Positions 17,017-24,951 of a DNA stretch of 64,000 nucleotides are shown piece after piece (the first letter of the stretch is position 1; each line of letters opens with the position of its first letter). The stretch comes from Hydrogenophaga palleronii_A (GTDB taxonomy: Bacteria; Pseudomonadota; Gammaproteobacteria; Burkholderiales; Burkholderiaceae_C), in the NCBI RefSeq assembly GCF_031457455.1, contig NZ_JAVDWU010000001.1, positions 1-64,000 on the forward strand. Direction: 5' to 3'. The position numbers were made by a program, and so were the translations under genes. Below the pieces are notes generated by a model. It searched no databases and was not told the origin of the DNA. It saw nothing but the letters and a program-made list of their open reading frames with translations.

Positions 17017-17613
17017 TTACTGTCCCAGCCCGATCAACTCCGCCAGTGCATCTGTTGGCAGCGCGCCGCTTTGTGTGACCACCTGCCCAGTGCGCAGGTT
17101 GTGCGCCACGATGAAGGGGACCGACTCGGCGCCCAGTCGATTGAGCAACTCGGTGTTGCGCTTGATCTGATTCATCACCTCGTCAGGCACCTGCGCAGAG
17201 GCCGAAATGCCGCCCTGGTTGGACAGCAGCGACTTCTCGTGTTCGGTCATCGCTTCGGCAGGGTTCGGGGCGCCCAGCAGCGCAGCACCCTGGGGGGCGC
17301 TGCTGGCATTGAGGATGGCCACCGGCACCCAGATGAACTTCGCCTTGCCCAGCAGGGGCTGGGACGCTTCCCACAAGCGGGCGCAGTGCGGGCACTGGGG
17401 ATCGAACAGCACATAGACCGGGTTGGCGCTCATCAGGGCGCCCACGGTGAAGCCCTTGCCTTCAGCGGCGAGTGCGTCGTGGGCCTGCTCGAGCGCGATG
17501 GGGGCGCTGTCGCCTGAAGCTGTCGGCGAATCAACACCCGCCTCCTTGGAGCAGGCGGCCAGGGTGAGCGCAATCGACGTGATGAGGGGCAGGAGAAAAG
17601 AGCGGAGCTTCAT
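17017..17613 (-). CDS. DsbG/DsbC-like thioredoxin-fold lipoprotein
   Basis: 198 residues: signal peptide with lipobox LAAC (C21), a short dimerisation-like region, then a thioredoxin fold with C74-P-H-C77 in LFDPQCPHCARLW and a cis-proline segment SVPFIVAH near 160. This layout fits a periplasmic disulfide isomerase or reductase of the DsbC/DsbG group, here anchored as a lipoprotein. The ATG at 17613 is preceded by GGAGG. It stands between two other minus-strand genes but is separated from RcnB by a strong terminator. Confidence 0.82.
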   Translation of the reverse strand: MKLRSFLLPLITSIALTLAACSKEAGVDSPTASGDSAPIALEQAHDALAAEGKGFTVGALMSANPVYVLFDPQCPHCARLWEASQPLLGKAKFIWVPVAILNASSAPQGAALLGAPNPAEAMTEHEKSLLSNQGGISASAQVPDEVMNQIKRNTELLNRLGAESVPFIVAHNLRTGQVVTQSGALPTDALAELIGLGQ

Positions 17614-17687
17614 GTGGGTGGTTGCCTCCAGGGGCAGTGGAACCGGTGGACCGAAATCATCGCAGATGGTGAACGTTGCCGTGGAGC

Positions 17688-17737
17688 AAAAACAAACAGG
17701 GCACGGCATGTCCGATCATCGGCATGCCGTGCCCCCT
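17688..17737 (-). terminator. Rho-independent terminator after the RcnB-like gene
   Basis: Perfect 12-bp stem (GGGCACGGCATG, 17699-17710, with CATGCCGTGCCC, 17723-17734), with an inner CCGA-TCA-TCGG hairpin in its loop. On the minus strand it is followed by TGTTTGTTTTT. It begins about 25 bases after the RcnB stop codon. Confidence 0.8.
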
Positions 17738-17759
17738 GTGGCGTGGCGGATAACGGAGG

Positions 17760-18305
17760 TCAGTTGTTGAGAATGATGTGGGCGATCAGGCCGGTGGCCA
17801 CCGCGATCAGCACGTAGTCGCTGCCCACCTGCACCCAGTGGTGGCCGCGCGGTGGTGCGGTGAGGCGATGGTGATGGTGGTTGACCACCACGTACTGGCG
17901 GTTGCGGTACTCGCGCGGAATGTAGTGGCCGCGCCGGAACTCCGGGCCGCGCGCGTGGTAGTAATAGTGCTGGACGACGGGGGCTGGCTGGTAGTAGCCA
18001 TGGCGGAAGTCGCGGCGGTCATCCCGGCGGTGATCACGGCGATCGGCACGGTGATCGCGTCGGTCTTCCCGGCGGTCAGCGCGATGGTCCTTGCGGTCAT
18101 CCCGGCGGTCGGCGCGGTGGTCCCGACGATCATCCCGACGGTCCTTGCGGAAGTCGTCCCGGTCGCCCCTGCGGTCATCGACATGCTGAATGGCGGCCGC
18201 TTCTGCGCGAATCACGCGCTGCATCGGGCCTTGCGCGAGGGCTGCGCTGCTGATGCCGAGCGTGAGGGCTGCGACAGCAAGGGCAAAAAAGTTTCGGGAT
18301 TTCAT
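17760..18305 (-). CDS. RcnB family periplasmic protein with Arg/Asp repeats
   Basis: 181 residues: Sec signal peptide (about 1-24), a long run of degenerate Asp-Arg-Arg-x-Asp/His repeats (about 43-100), then a His/Tyr-rich part and the RcnB domain ending RGHHWVQVGSDYVLIAVATG. E. coli RcnB is a periplasmic protein affecting nickel/cobalt efflux; long charged-repeat versions like this are common in betaproteobacteria and their metal role is inferred only. The start is well supported by the signal peptide and AGGAG upstream. Confidence 0.82.
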   Translation of the reverse strand: MKSRNFFALAVAALTLGISSAALAQGPMQRVIRAEAAAIQHVDDRRGDRDDFRKDRRDDRRDHRADRRDDRKDHRADRREDRRDHRADRRDHRRDDRRDFRHGYYQPAPVVQHYYYHARGPEFRRGHYIPREYRNRQYVVVNHHHHRLTAPPRGHHWVQVGSDYVLIAVATGLIAHIILNN

Positions 18306-18425
18306 GAGGTCACTCCTTGGGTTGGTGAGCCTTCATCTTGCGCCCCTCATGTTTCGCAAACGTAAACCGCGCCGCCCGCAAGCGCAAAGAAATGTAGCGA
18401 GATATTCGGGTGACCGGCGGAGGAT

Positions 18426-18923
18426 TCAGCCCTTTGCTTCCGTCATGCGCTTGTGTTGCATGGTCTCCTGTGCATGCAGTTTGGCCGCGATGTACTCGCC
18501 ATGGGTGACGTGCAGCAGGCCCGCCACCTTGCTGATCACGTGTTGCTCGTGGGCATCCAGATGGTGGTCAGCGTAGGCCACTTCCCACATGGCTTCAACC
18601 ACGTTGATTTTCTGCTCTTGCGTGAACCGGTCGTTCAGGCTGCGCGTGAACCGCTGGTAGTCGTAGGCTGTGCGTGCCGTTTCGTGCGCGAGCTCAAACA
18701 GGCGATCGATCTCGTCGTCCTCGAGCGTGAATTTGCGGCGCAGCGCCTGGATGATGGCGTCGCGTTCGGCATCCTTCATGGCGGGTTCGGCCCGCATCAC
18801 CTCCACCAGCAGCACCGCGGTGGCGAGCTGCAGCGTGTGTGCCTCTTCGGCGGGCGACAAGGCTGCAGAGCCGCTGAGCGAGGTGTTCAGTTTGTCAAAG
18901 AGATCTTTCAGGGTCTTGAGCAT
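18426..18923 (-). CDS. TerB family tellurite resistance-like protein
   Basis: 165 residues, all helical, with the TerB signature LQLATAVLLVEVMRAEP and the late VEAMWEVAYADHHLDAHE (about 110-130), whose acidic/His residues bind metal in known TerB structures. No other ter genes are nearby, so this is the stand-alone TerB type of unknown function rather than a tellurite operon. I set the start at ATG 18923 where similarity begins; the open frame runs on upstream without sense. Confidence 0.82.
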   Translation of the reverse strand: MLKTLKDLFDKLNTSLSGSAALSPAEEAHTLQLATAVLLVEVMRAEPAMKDAERDAIIQALRRKFTLEDDEIDRLFELAHETARTAYDYQRFTRSLNDRFTQEQKINVVEAMWEVAYADHHLDAHEQHVISKVAGLLHVTHGEYIAAKLHAQETMQHKRMTEAKG

Positions 18924-19018
18924 GCAGGGTGTCCGATCAAGCGATTTCGTTGTTATTGCGCGTCGCACGGTGTCGATGGAGGTCTTTGCGCATTCATAGG
19001 TTCCCTCGCGCGCAGGCC

Positions 19019-19762
19019 CTAGTCTGTGTGAGACCAGACCAGCAGCAGGTTGTTGGCGGGCATGGCATGGCGCGCTTTCAGTTGAAGCCCCGCCAATGCG
19101 GCTTGCTCGGCGACGGCTTCCACGCAGCGAATGCCCCATTCCGGGTGGGTGGCGCGCAGGCTTTCGTTGAATCGCAGGTTGCCTTCCGACGTGGGCACAT
19201 GGTCTTCCAGGTAGGGCCCGTAGGTGATCAGCACGCCCGCCGGTCCGAGATGCCGCGATGCCCCCTGCATCAGCGCGGCGCAGGTGGCCCAGGGCGATAT
19301 GTGCAGCATGTTGGCACAAAAAATGGCATCGAATGGTGCCTCGAATTCTGGGCCCTCGCTGGGCCAGGTGGGCGAAAGCACATCCAGCCGCTGGGCTGCA
19401 CACACGTTGCCAAGGCCCGCTTCCCTGACGCGGGCATCGATCACGGGCAGCATCGCGGGTTCCTGGTCTGTAGGTTGCCAAGTCCACGCGGGAAGACCCG
19501 CTGCGAAATGCACGGCATGCTGCCCGGTGCCTGCCGCGATTTCAAGTGCCCTGCCTTGTGCGGGCAGCACGAGGCGCAAGACCTCCAGAATCGGTTGCTG
19601 GTTGCGTTCGGCGGCAGGGCTGAAGGGAAGCTCGCTTGTCCGGGCACCTTCGCCTTGCGGGCTGCGGAAGGCGCTTGCTTGGGGATGGTCGCTCACTGGA
19701 GTACCTTCGCCCTTCGGGCTGCGGTGCGAGCTTGCTTGGGAGCGGCCCGGCGCGGCGCTCAT
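19019..19762 (-). CDS. DUF938 SAM-dependent methyltransferase with repeated N-terminal extension
   Basis: 247 residues. The C-terminal ~200 are a DUF938 methyltransferase: SAM motif LEIAAGTGQHAVHFA, acidic DQEP, and IFCANMLHISPW (motif IV). The substrate is unknown. The first ~43 residues are an extension containing two copies of a 19-residue unit (SHRSPKGEG..., AFRSPQGEG...). The start at 19762 overlaps the stop of the YeeE-type gene upstream (ATGA), which argues that the extension really is translated. Last gene of the sulfur-transport-like unit. Confidence 0.85.
   Translation of the reverse strand: MSAAPGRSQASSHRSPKGEGTPVSDHPQASAFRSPQGEGARTSELPFSPAAERNQQPILEVLRLVLPAQGRALEIAAGTGQHAVHFAAGLPAWTWQPTDQEPAMLPVIDARVREAGLGNVCAAQRLDVLSPTWPSEGPEFEAPFDAIFCANMLHISPWATCAALMQGASRHLGPAGVLITYGPYLEDHVPTSEGNLRFNESLRATHPEWGIRCVEAVAEQAALAGLQLKARHAMPANNLLLVWSHTD
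19645..19740. repeat. Two copies of a 57-base in-frame repeat inside the methyltransferase gene
   Basis: Units at 19645-19683 and 19702-19740 share the pattern ACCTTCGCC..GCGGGCTGCGG..GCTTGCTTGGG with a period of 57 bases, a multiple of three, so the reading frame is kept and a 19-residue peptide repeat results. Confidence 0.7.
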
Positions 19763-20175
19763 GCATCAGCCCTCGCACGCACGCCTTGCAGCCATGCACC
19801 CAGGGCAATGCCGCACAGCGCCCAGAGCAGGCTCCAGTTGCCCGTGCCCAGGCCGGCGATGGCCGGCCCCGGGCAGACGCCGCACAGACCCCAGCCCACA
19901 CCGAACAGGGCCGAGCCCTGCAGCGTGTCGCGGTTCCAGCGGCTGACGTGGTGGTGAAAATGACCGCCCAGCAAGGGGCGGGCGAGCAGGCGCGGCAGCA
20001 ACTGGTAGGCCAGGACGGTCACCATCACGGCACCACCCATGACCAGCATCAGGCCAAAGTCTTCAAAGCGCAGAAAACTCAGCACTACCTCGGGCCGCAC
20101 CATGGTCGAGAGCGCCAGCCCGAAGCCGAAGAGGGCGCCACCCGCCAGCACAGCAAGGAATTTTCCTGGACTCAT
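19759..20175 (-). CDS. YeeE/YedE family protein (DUF6691), second half of a split transporter
   Basis: 138 residues, four hydrophobic segments, with the half-site motif GLCGVCPGPA (C98, C101). Full-length YeeE/YedE proteins import thiosulfate; short halves like this occur in pairs, each carrying one Cys-containing repeat. The partner half is the next gene upstream, separated by repeat copy D. The ATG at 20175 is chosen because the open frame before it runs through the repeat. Its stop overlaps the methyltransferase start. Confidence 0.82.
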   Translation of the reverse strand: MSPGKFLAVLAGGALFGFGLALSTMVRPEVVLSFLRFEDFGLMLVMGGAVMVTVLAYQLLPRLLARPLLGGHFHHHVSRWNRDTLQGSALFGVGWGLCGVCPGPAIAGLGTGNWSLLWALCGIALGAWLQGVRARADA

Positions 20176-20229
20176 GTCAGTTGCTCCACCGCGCAGCGCG
20201 CGACCCACAACGCATGAAGGGGTCCAACC

Positions 20230-20310
20230 CAGGGGCACCGCCGGGCCGGCTTTGCCGGACGGCCAGTGCCGCCCCCTTGAGGGGGTGACGCGAAGCGGCG
20301 CGGGGGTGTT
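20230..20310 (-). repeat. Dispersed palindromic intergenic repeat, copy D
   Basis: Read on the minus strand it begins directly after the stop of the first YeeE half: CGCCGCTTCGCG, CCCCCTCAAGGGGG, CCGGCAAAGCCGG. It lies between two genes that should be co-expressed. Confidence 0.7.
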
Positions 20311-20784
20311 TCATCCTAACCTCCATGCGACCAGATGGGCCGTGATGAAGGCGGTGGCCATGAAGGTCAGCACCGCCAGCAACGAAGGCCATTGCAACGA
20401 ACCAAGACCACAGATGCCGTGACCCGAGGTGCAGCCATTGCCCAGGCGGGCGCCATAGCCCACGAACAGGCCGCCCACCAACAGCATCCACGCCGGCACC
20501 TCGGTGGACTGCGGTGTGCCCTCAGCAACAATCCACCACCAGGCCAGCGCGCCCAGGATGAGCCCGGCCGCATACACCAGCCGCCAAGCGCGAGAACCCT
20601 TGAAGCGCTCCTGCTGGAAAAACGGCCGGTTCGATACGAACGACCAGGTGCTGGAGAACACCGTGCTCATGCCGCCCACCAGACCTGTGAGCAGGTACAG
20701 CAGCGCCACGCCGGTGCCAATGAAGAGGCCGCCCAGCAGGTAGTGCTGCCAGCCCAGTGGAAAAAGGGTTTGTGTGAGGTCCAT
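20311..20784 (-). CDS. YeeE/YedE family transporter protein, first half of a split transporter
   Basis: 157 residues with four to five hydrophobic segments and the signature GNGCTSGHGICGLGSL (C118, C125), the conserved thiosulfate-path cysteine site of the YeeE family. With the downstream half it probably makes one inner-membrane importer of thiosulfate or a related sulfur anion. Start at ATG 20784; an ATG nine bases upstream is equally possible. No rhodanese or sulfur-oxidation gene is adjacent. Confidence 0.83.
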   Translation of the reverse strand: MDLTQTLFPLGWQHYLLGGLFIGTGVALLYLLTGLVGGMSTVFSSTWSFVSNRPFFQQERFKGSRAWRLVYAAGLILGALAWWWIVAEGTPQSTEVPAWMLLVGGLFVGYGARLGNGCTSGHGICGLGSLQWPSLLAVLTFMATAFITAHLVAWRLG

Positions 20785-20895
20785 GGGAAGCATTATGCGG
20801 AGCACCCGTGTGGCCTTTTTACGGTGACCCTGCTCGCGGTCCGGTATGGCGCGCCACACCCAGAGGCCTGCATCAAAGCTGGCGGTCTGGGCGCC

Positions 20896-21471
20896 TCAGC
20901 GCTGGGGTGCTGCCCTGCGCAGCTGCTCCGGCGTACCGGACCACACCTCGAAGAACCCTTCGCTTTGACGCACCTGCAGCCAGGTGTCCCAGCGCGTGCG
21001 CGACAAGGCTGGGTCAGAGACCGCCAGCGAGTGCTGTTCCACCCCCACGCTCAGGCTGCCGCCGCGGTTTTTCTCAGGGGCGGCCTGGGCTTGTCGCACA
21101 AGGGTCTGCACCCGCCGCAATTCGGCCTGTGTGTCCGGGGGCATGCTGTAGAGCAGCCAGCGTCGCCCCGCTGGCGGTGCTTTCAGGCCCAGCGTGGCGC
21201 TCGACGCCACGGCCAGCTGCAGCGAGAGTCTTTTGTCGATGGGATCGAAAGCGACGGGGTCGCGTGGCGTGAGTTTCACGATCAGCCGGGGCACTGCGCC
21301 TGGGGGCGGCACCAGCCGCGCATCCACCTGCAGCGCCACCATGAATTCGGCCGGGTTGGCATCCAGCAGCGACTCGGACAATTGCGCCAGGCGGGGCAGC
21401 GAACGCAGGGGAACACCGCTGCAGCCGGCGAGTACCACACTCAGTATCAGGCAGGTGAAAAAACGTTTCAT
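20896..21471 (-). CDS. Hypothetical lipoprotein
   Basis: 191 residues with a signal peptide and lipobox VLAGC (C17). The rest is soluble with no motif I recognise; the alternating hydrophobic pattern (MVALQVDARL, PRLIVKLTPRD) suggests a beta-rich fold. Divergently transcribed from the DUF2975 gene across an AT-rich intergenic region of 113 bases containing a 16-base palindrome. Confidence 0.7.
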   Translation of the reverse strand: MKRFFTCLILSVVLAGCSGVPLRSLPRLAQLSESLLDANPAEFMVALQVDARLVPPPGAVPRLIVKLTPRDPVAFDPIDKRLSLQLAVASSATLGLKAPPAGRRWLLYSMPPDTQAELRRVQTLVRQAQAAPEKNRGGSLSVGVEQHSLAVSDPALSRTRWDTWLQVRQSEGFFEVWSGTPEQLRRAAPQR

Positions 21472-21524
21472 GGGTCTTGACAGAGACTGTTAAACAGATT
21501 TTAATTATTTTAAAACAATAATTT

Positions 21525-21540
21525 ATTGTCAATCGACAAT
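21525..21540. promoter_or_regulatory. Palindrome ATTGTC-AATC-GACAAT in the AT-rich divergent promoter region
   Basis: Perfect 6-bp inverted repeat with a 4-base spacer, sitting in the only strongly AT-rich stretch of this part of the window (about 21490-21545), between the lipoprotein and DUF2975 genes. A plausible operator for the XRE regulator encoded at 22160; this is inference from position and symmetry. Confidence 0.45.
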
Positions 21541-21584
21541 CACTTCATTCATCGCTCCCTCTGCTCACGCCAGGAAGGTCCACC

Positions 21585-22160
21585 ATGCACCCCACCACCG
21601 ACACCCCCACCACCGCCCGCCCATCCGATCCGCTGCACCACATCCGCCGCACCAGCCGCCTCATGGTCTGGGCGTGCTGGGCGTTCATCCTGTTGCTGCC
21701 GGTGACACTGGCGGTGTACTGGGCCGTGGCCGGTGATGGGCTGCTGGCTGGTCACGCCAATCTGCCTGCTTCAGCCATCGGTGTGCTCTTGCAGCCCTGG
21801 CAGCGGCTGGCGGGCGCGGTGGTCATGGGGCTGCCGCTGGCCTTTTTGCTCGCAGGACTGTGGCAGGCTAAGCGCTGCTTCGAGCAGTTCGCACAGGGTC
21901 GCGTGTTCACCCGGCAGGCCACCGATTTGCTGCGCCGCTTCGCTGGCTGGGTGGCCGCCGCCGCGCTGGCCGCCATCGTGGCGTCGGCCGCGACCTCGGT
22001 GCTGCTCACGCTGCACAATCCGCCGGCCATGCGCCACCTGGCGCTGGGCATCGGCTCCAACCATCTGTTCACCTTCTTCTTTGCCGGCGTGGTGTGGCTG
22101 ATGGCGGCGGTCATCGGGCAGGGTCAGGCCCTGGCCGAAGAAAACGAGCGTTTTGTCTGA
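21585..22160 (+). CDS. DUF2975 domain membrane protein
   Basis: 191 residues with four predicted membrane segments (about 27-49, 67-88, 120-142, 158-178) and the conserved GRVFTRQATDLLRRFAGW loop before the third. DUF2975 proteins are inner-membrane proteins of unknown activity that are nearly always encoded with a small XRE regulator, as here. Stop and next start overlap (TGATG). Preceded by an AT-rich promoter region. Confidence 0.85.
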   Translation: MHPTTDTPTTARPSDPLHHIRRTSRLMVWACWAFILLLPVTLAVYWAVAGDGLLAGHANLPASAIGVLLQPWQRLAGAVVMGLPLAFLLAGLWQAKRCFEQFAQGRVFTRQATDLLRRFAGWVAAAALAAIVASAATSVLLTLHNPPAMRHLALGIGSNHLFTFFFAGVVWLMAAVIGQGQALAEENERFV

Positions 22161-22378
22161 TGCCCATCGTTGTTCAACTCGATCTCATGCTCGCTCGGCG
22201 CAAGGTCAAGTCCAAGGACCTGGCCGAATTCGTCGGCATCACCGAAGCCAACATGTCCTTGCTCAAACAAGGCAAGGTCAAGGGTGTGCGCTTCGAGACG
22301 CTCGAGAAAATCTGCGAATACCTGCAGTGCCAGCCTGGTGAGTTGCTGGTTTACCAGCCAGAAGACGATTCGCCCTGA
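22160..22378 (+). CDS. XRE-type HTH regulator (YozG-like), partner of DUF2975
   Basis: 72-residue protein that is one Cro/C1 helix-turn-helix: SKDLAEFVGITEANMSLLKQGKVKGVRFETLEKICE is spread over about 18-53 with the recognition helix near ITEANMSLLK. It overlaps the DUF2975 stop by one base. Small regulators of this type probably repress their own operon; the palindrome at 21525 is a candidate site. Confidence 0.88.
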   Translation: MPIVVQLDLMLARRKVKSKDLAEFVGITEANMSLLKQGKVKGVRFETLEKICEYLQCQPGELLVYQPEDDSP

Positions 22379-22422
22379 GAATTCACTGGCTTCGATCGTC
22401 GGACGTCTGGACCCACCCCTGC

Positions 22423-23763
22423 ATGCACACCCTTGACCAACTGCGCAGCGGCGCGCTCACTGGCACGCGCCGGCTCGATTTGAGCTGCGGCCTGACCGAA
22501 CTGCCCTCCGAGGTGCTGGCCCTGGCCGACACGCTGGAGGTGCTCAACCTCACCGGCAACCGCTTGAGCACCCTGCCGCCCGAGCTGGGGCGCCTGCGAA
22601 AGCTCAGGATCATTTTTTGCTCCAGCAACGCCTTTACCGAACTGCCCGAGGTGCTGGGCGATTGCCCCGAGCTGGAGATGGTGGGGTTCAAGGCCAACCG
22701 CATCGAACACGTGCCCGCTGCGGCGCTGCCGCCGCAGCTGCGCTGGCTCATCCTGACAGACAACGCCATTGAGCAACTGCCTTCTGAACTGGGTCTACGC
22801 CCTGCCATGCAGAAACTGATGCTCGCGGGCAACCGGCTGAGCGCCGTGCCCCCTGGCCTGGCCGATGCGCATTCACTGGAGCTGCTCCGGCTGTCCGCCA
22901 ACCGGTTCACCGAGTTGCCCCCCTGGCTCACGCGTTTGCCGCGTCTGGCCTGGCTGGCGGTGGCGGGCAATCCGCTGGGTTGGCAACACGCTCACGCTCA
23001 GCGCCTGCCGCGCCTGCCCTGGCACCGGTTGCGTTTGGGCGACCAACTGGGCGAGGGCGCGTCCGGGCATATCCATCGGGTGCATCTTCTGGCTGAAGAT
23101 TCAGCGGATCAGTCCCTGGCGCTGAAGTTGTTCAAGGGGTCGGTCACCAGCGACGGTCTGCCGGAGCACGAGATCGCGGCCTGCACCGCCGCCGGTCACC
23201 ACCCAGCGCTGTGCACGCCGGTGGCCGAACTCACGGAACACCCCGACGGCACGCCCGGGCTTTTGATGCCGATCATGCCGCCCGAGCTGCGCAACCTGGC
23301 GGGGCCGCCCAGCTTCCAGAGCTGCACGCGCGACGTGTATCTCGATGGCTTTGCGCTGGGCGCCGGCGACGCACTGCGTGTGGCCAGCCAAATGGCGCAG
23401 GCGCTGGCGCACCTGCACCGGCGGGGCGTGATGCATGGCGACTTCTATGCCCACAACATCCTGTGGAATCCCGCCAATGGCGAAGCCATGCTCAGCGACT
23501 TTGGTGGCGCCAGCCTGTTGCCCGACGATCAACCCGTGTTGCGGCGCGCATTGCTTGCCCTGGATGTGCGGGCCTTCGGGTACCTGCTGGAGGAACTCGC
23601 GATGCATGCGAGGCCCGCCCCAGCCGATGGCGCGCTGGATGCATTTGATGAAACGCCAATGACCGGGCTCGCCGAGGCCTGTCTGAATCTCGATCCGGTT
23701 GCCCGGCCGACCATGGAGGAGGTGGCCGATGTACTTGACTCAGCAGGCACACGCCCGAACTGA
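22423..23763 (+). CDS. Leucine-rich repeat protein fused to a protein kinase-like domain
   Basis: 446 residues. Residues 15-190 are about seven leucine-rich repeats of the LxxLxLxxNxLxxLP type; 205-440 is a protein-kinase fold. Kinase elements seen: glycine loop GEGASG (210-215), lysine LALK (K235), catalytic loop H338-G-D340-FYAHN345, and DFG at 359-361. HGD in place of HRD is common in small-molecule and lipopolysaccharide kinases as well as in this bacterial LRR-kinase group. No membrane segment or signal peptide, so it is cytoplasmic. It starts 44 bases after the XRE gene. Confidence 0.85.
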   Translation: MHTLDQLRSGALTGTRRLDLSCGLTELPSEVLALADTLEVLNLTGNRLSTLPPELGRLRKLRIIFCSSNAFTELPEVLGDCPELEMVGFKANRIEHVPAAALPPQLRWLILTDNAIEQLPSELGLRPAMQKLMLAGNRLSAVPPGLADAHSLELLRLSANRFTELPPWLTRLPRLAWLAVAGNPLGWQHAHAQRLPRLPWHRLRLGDQLGEGASGHIHRVHLLAEDSADQSLALKLFKGSVTSDGLPEHEIAACTAAGHHPALCTPVAELTEHPDGTPGLLMPIMPPELRNLAGPPSFQSCTRDVYLDGFALGAGDALRVASQMAQALAHLHRRGVMHGDFYAHNILWNPANGEAMLSDFGGASLLPDDQPVLRRALLALDVRAFGYLLEELAMHARPAPADGALDAFDETPMTGLAEACLNLDPVARPTMEEVADVLDSAGTRPN

Positions 23764-23801
23764 TTCGGTAAGGCTGGGCGATGGGGTTCCCACCCTCACG
23801 C

Positions 23802-24794
23802 TCACAGTGGTTGATGGGTCGCGTGCGCCTTGCGCCAACTGGCCGGCGTCATCTGGTGTTCGCGCTTGAAGGCGCGATGGAACGCGGGTTCTGACTCGTA
23901 GCCCGCTTCACCGGCAATGCGCGCGATCGGGTCGGTTGACTCCAGCAGGCGGCGCGCGGCATGCTGCATGCGCCACCGGGCCAGGTAGCGCATGGGCGGT
24001 GCGCCCAGCAGGTGGGAAAAGCGATCGGCAAAGGCAGAGCGTGACAGGCCAACCTCGCGCGCCAGTGCTTCGGTGGTCCAGGCGCGGGCGCATTGACCGT
24101 GCATCAGCGCCAGTGCGCGGCTCACCATCGGGTCACGCAGCCCGGCGACCCAGCCAGTGGCGGGTGCTTGCGGGTCTTGCAGGTACTGGCGCACCGCTTC
24201 CACAAAGAGCAGCTCGGCCATCTTGCCCAGCATGGCCGGCGACATGCCCCCCCCGCAGTCGGGCGTAAAACCGCGTGAGGCGAAGCGCAGCGAACTCTCG
24301 ATCCATTGGCTGGCGGCCGCATCGGCCACGGAAAGGCGCATCACCCGGGGCAGGGCGTGGAGCAGCGGGTCGTCCGGCTGGTTGTGGCCGAGAAAGCCGC
24401 AGAAGAAACGAGTGTCTCTGTCGCCCTCACCATGCACCAGGCGGGCAAGTCGGTGCCCATCACCCGGCTGCATCAGGTCCGCAGCATTGATCGGCGCGGT
24501 GTGCAGATCGCTGCCGATGCGATGCCCGTCGTTGCGCGGCAGGATCAGCAGATCGCCGCCCCGCGCAACGATCGGGGCTTCGCCTTCGACCTTCAGCACC
24601 AGCTCACCCTCGCACACGAAGTGATAGGCGATGAAATGCCGTGGCACGGGCTGGAAGCCCACGCAGTCACCGGGTTCGACCTGAGAGAGCACACACCAGG
24701 GAGAAGAAAAAGCGGCTTCCAGAAACACGCCGCCTGTCAGGCGCATGGCGCGCAGCAGTTCGCTCAACGGGTCGGCGAGGGGCGAGTCCGGCAT
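23802..24794 (-). CDS. AraC family transcriptional regulator
   Basis: 330 residues: an N-terminal cupin-like ligand domain (about 10-200, with YHFVCEGELVLKVEGE and DLLILPRNDGH) and a C-terminal double HTH (about 225-325) with WTTEALAREVGLSRSAFADRF and IARIAGEAGYESEPAFHRAFKRE. It probably controls the divergent TTC38 gene, whose start is about 160 bases away, but no operator could be identified. I use ATG 24794; a GTG at 24875 would add 27 residues. Confidence 0.88.
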   Translation of the reverse strand: MPDSPLADPLSELLRAMRLTGGVFLEAAFSSPWCVLSQVEPGDCVGFQPVPRHFIAYHFVCEGELVLKVEGEAPIVARGGDLLILPRNDGHRIGSDLHTAPINAADLMQPGDGHRLARLVHGEGDRDTRFFCGFLGHNQPDDPLLHALPRVMRLSVADAAASQWIESSLRFASRGFTPDCGGGMSPAMLGKMAELLFVEAVRQYLQDPQAPATGWVAGLRDPMVSRALALMHGQCARAWTTEALAREVGLSRSAFADRFSHLLGAPPMRYLARWRMQHAARRLLESTDPIARIAGEAGYESEPAFHRAFKREHQMTPASWRKAHATHQPL

Positions 24795-24951
24795 GGGCGG
24801 CGTATCGGCGACAAAAGTCGGCGTTTCGGGGATGGCGTGGCGGGAAGGCCGTCCGTAGAGTACATCCACCGGCACCGCGGACGCAACGCTGCCCAGTCAG
24901 GCCGGGCCTTTTAACCAACACTTTCCAAACGATTTCAGGAGCATCGACATC

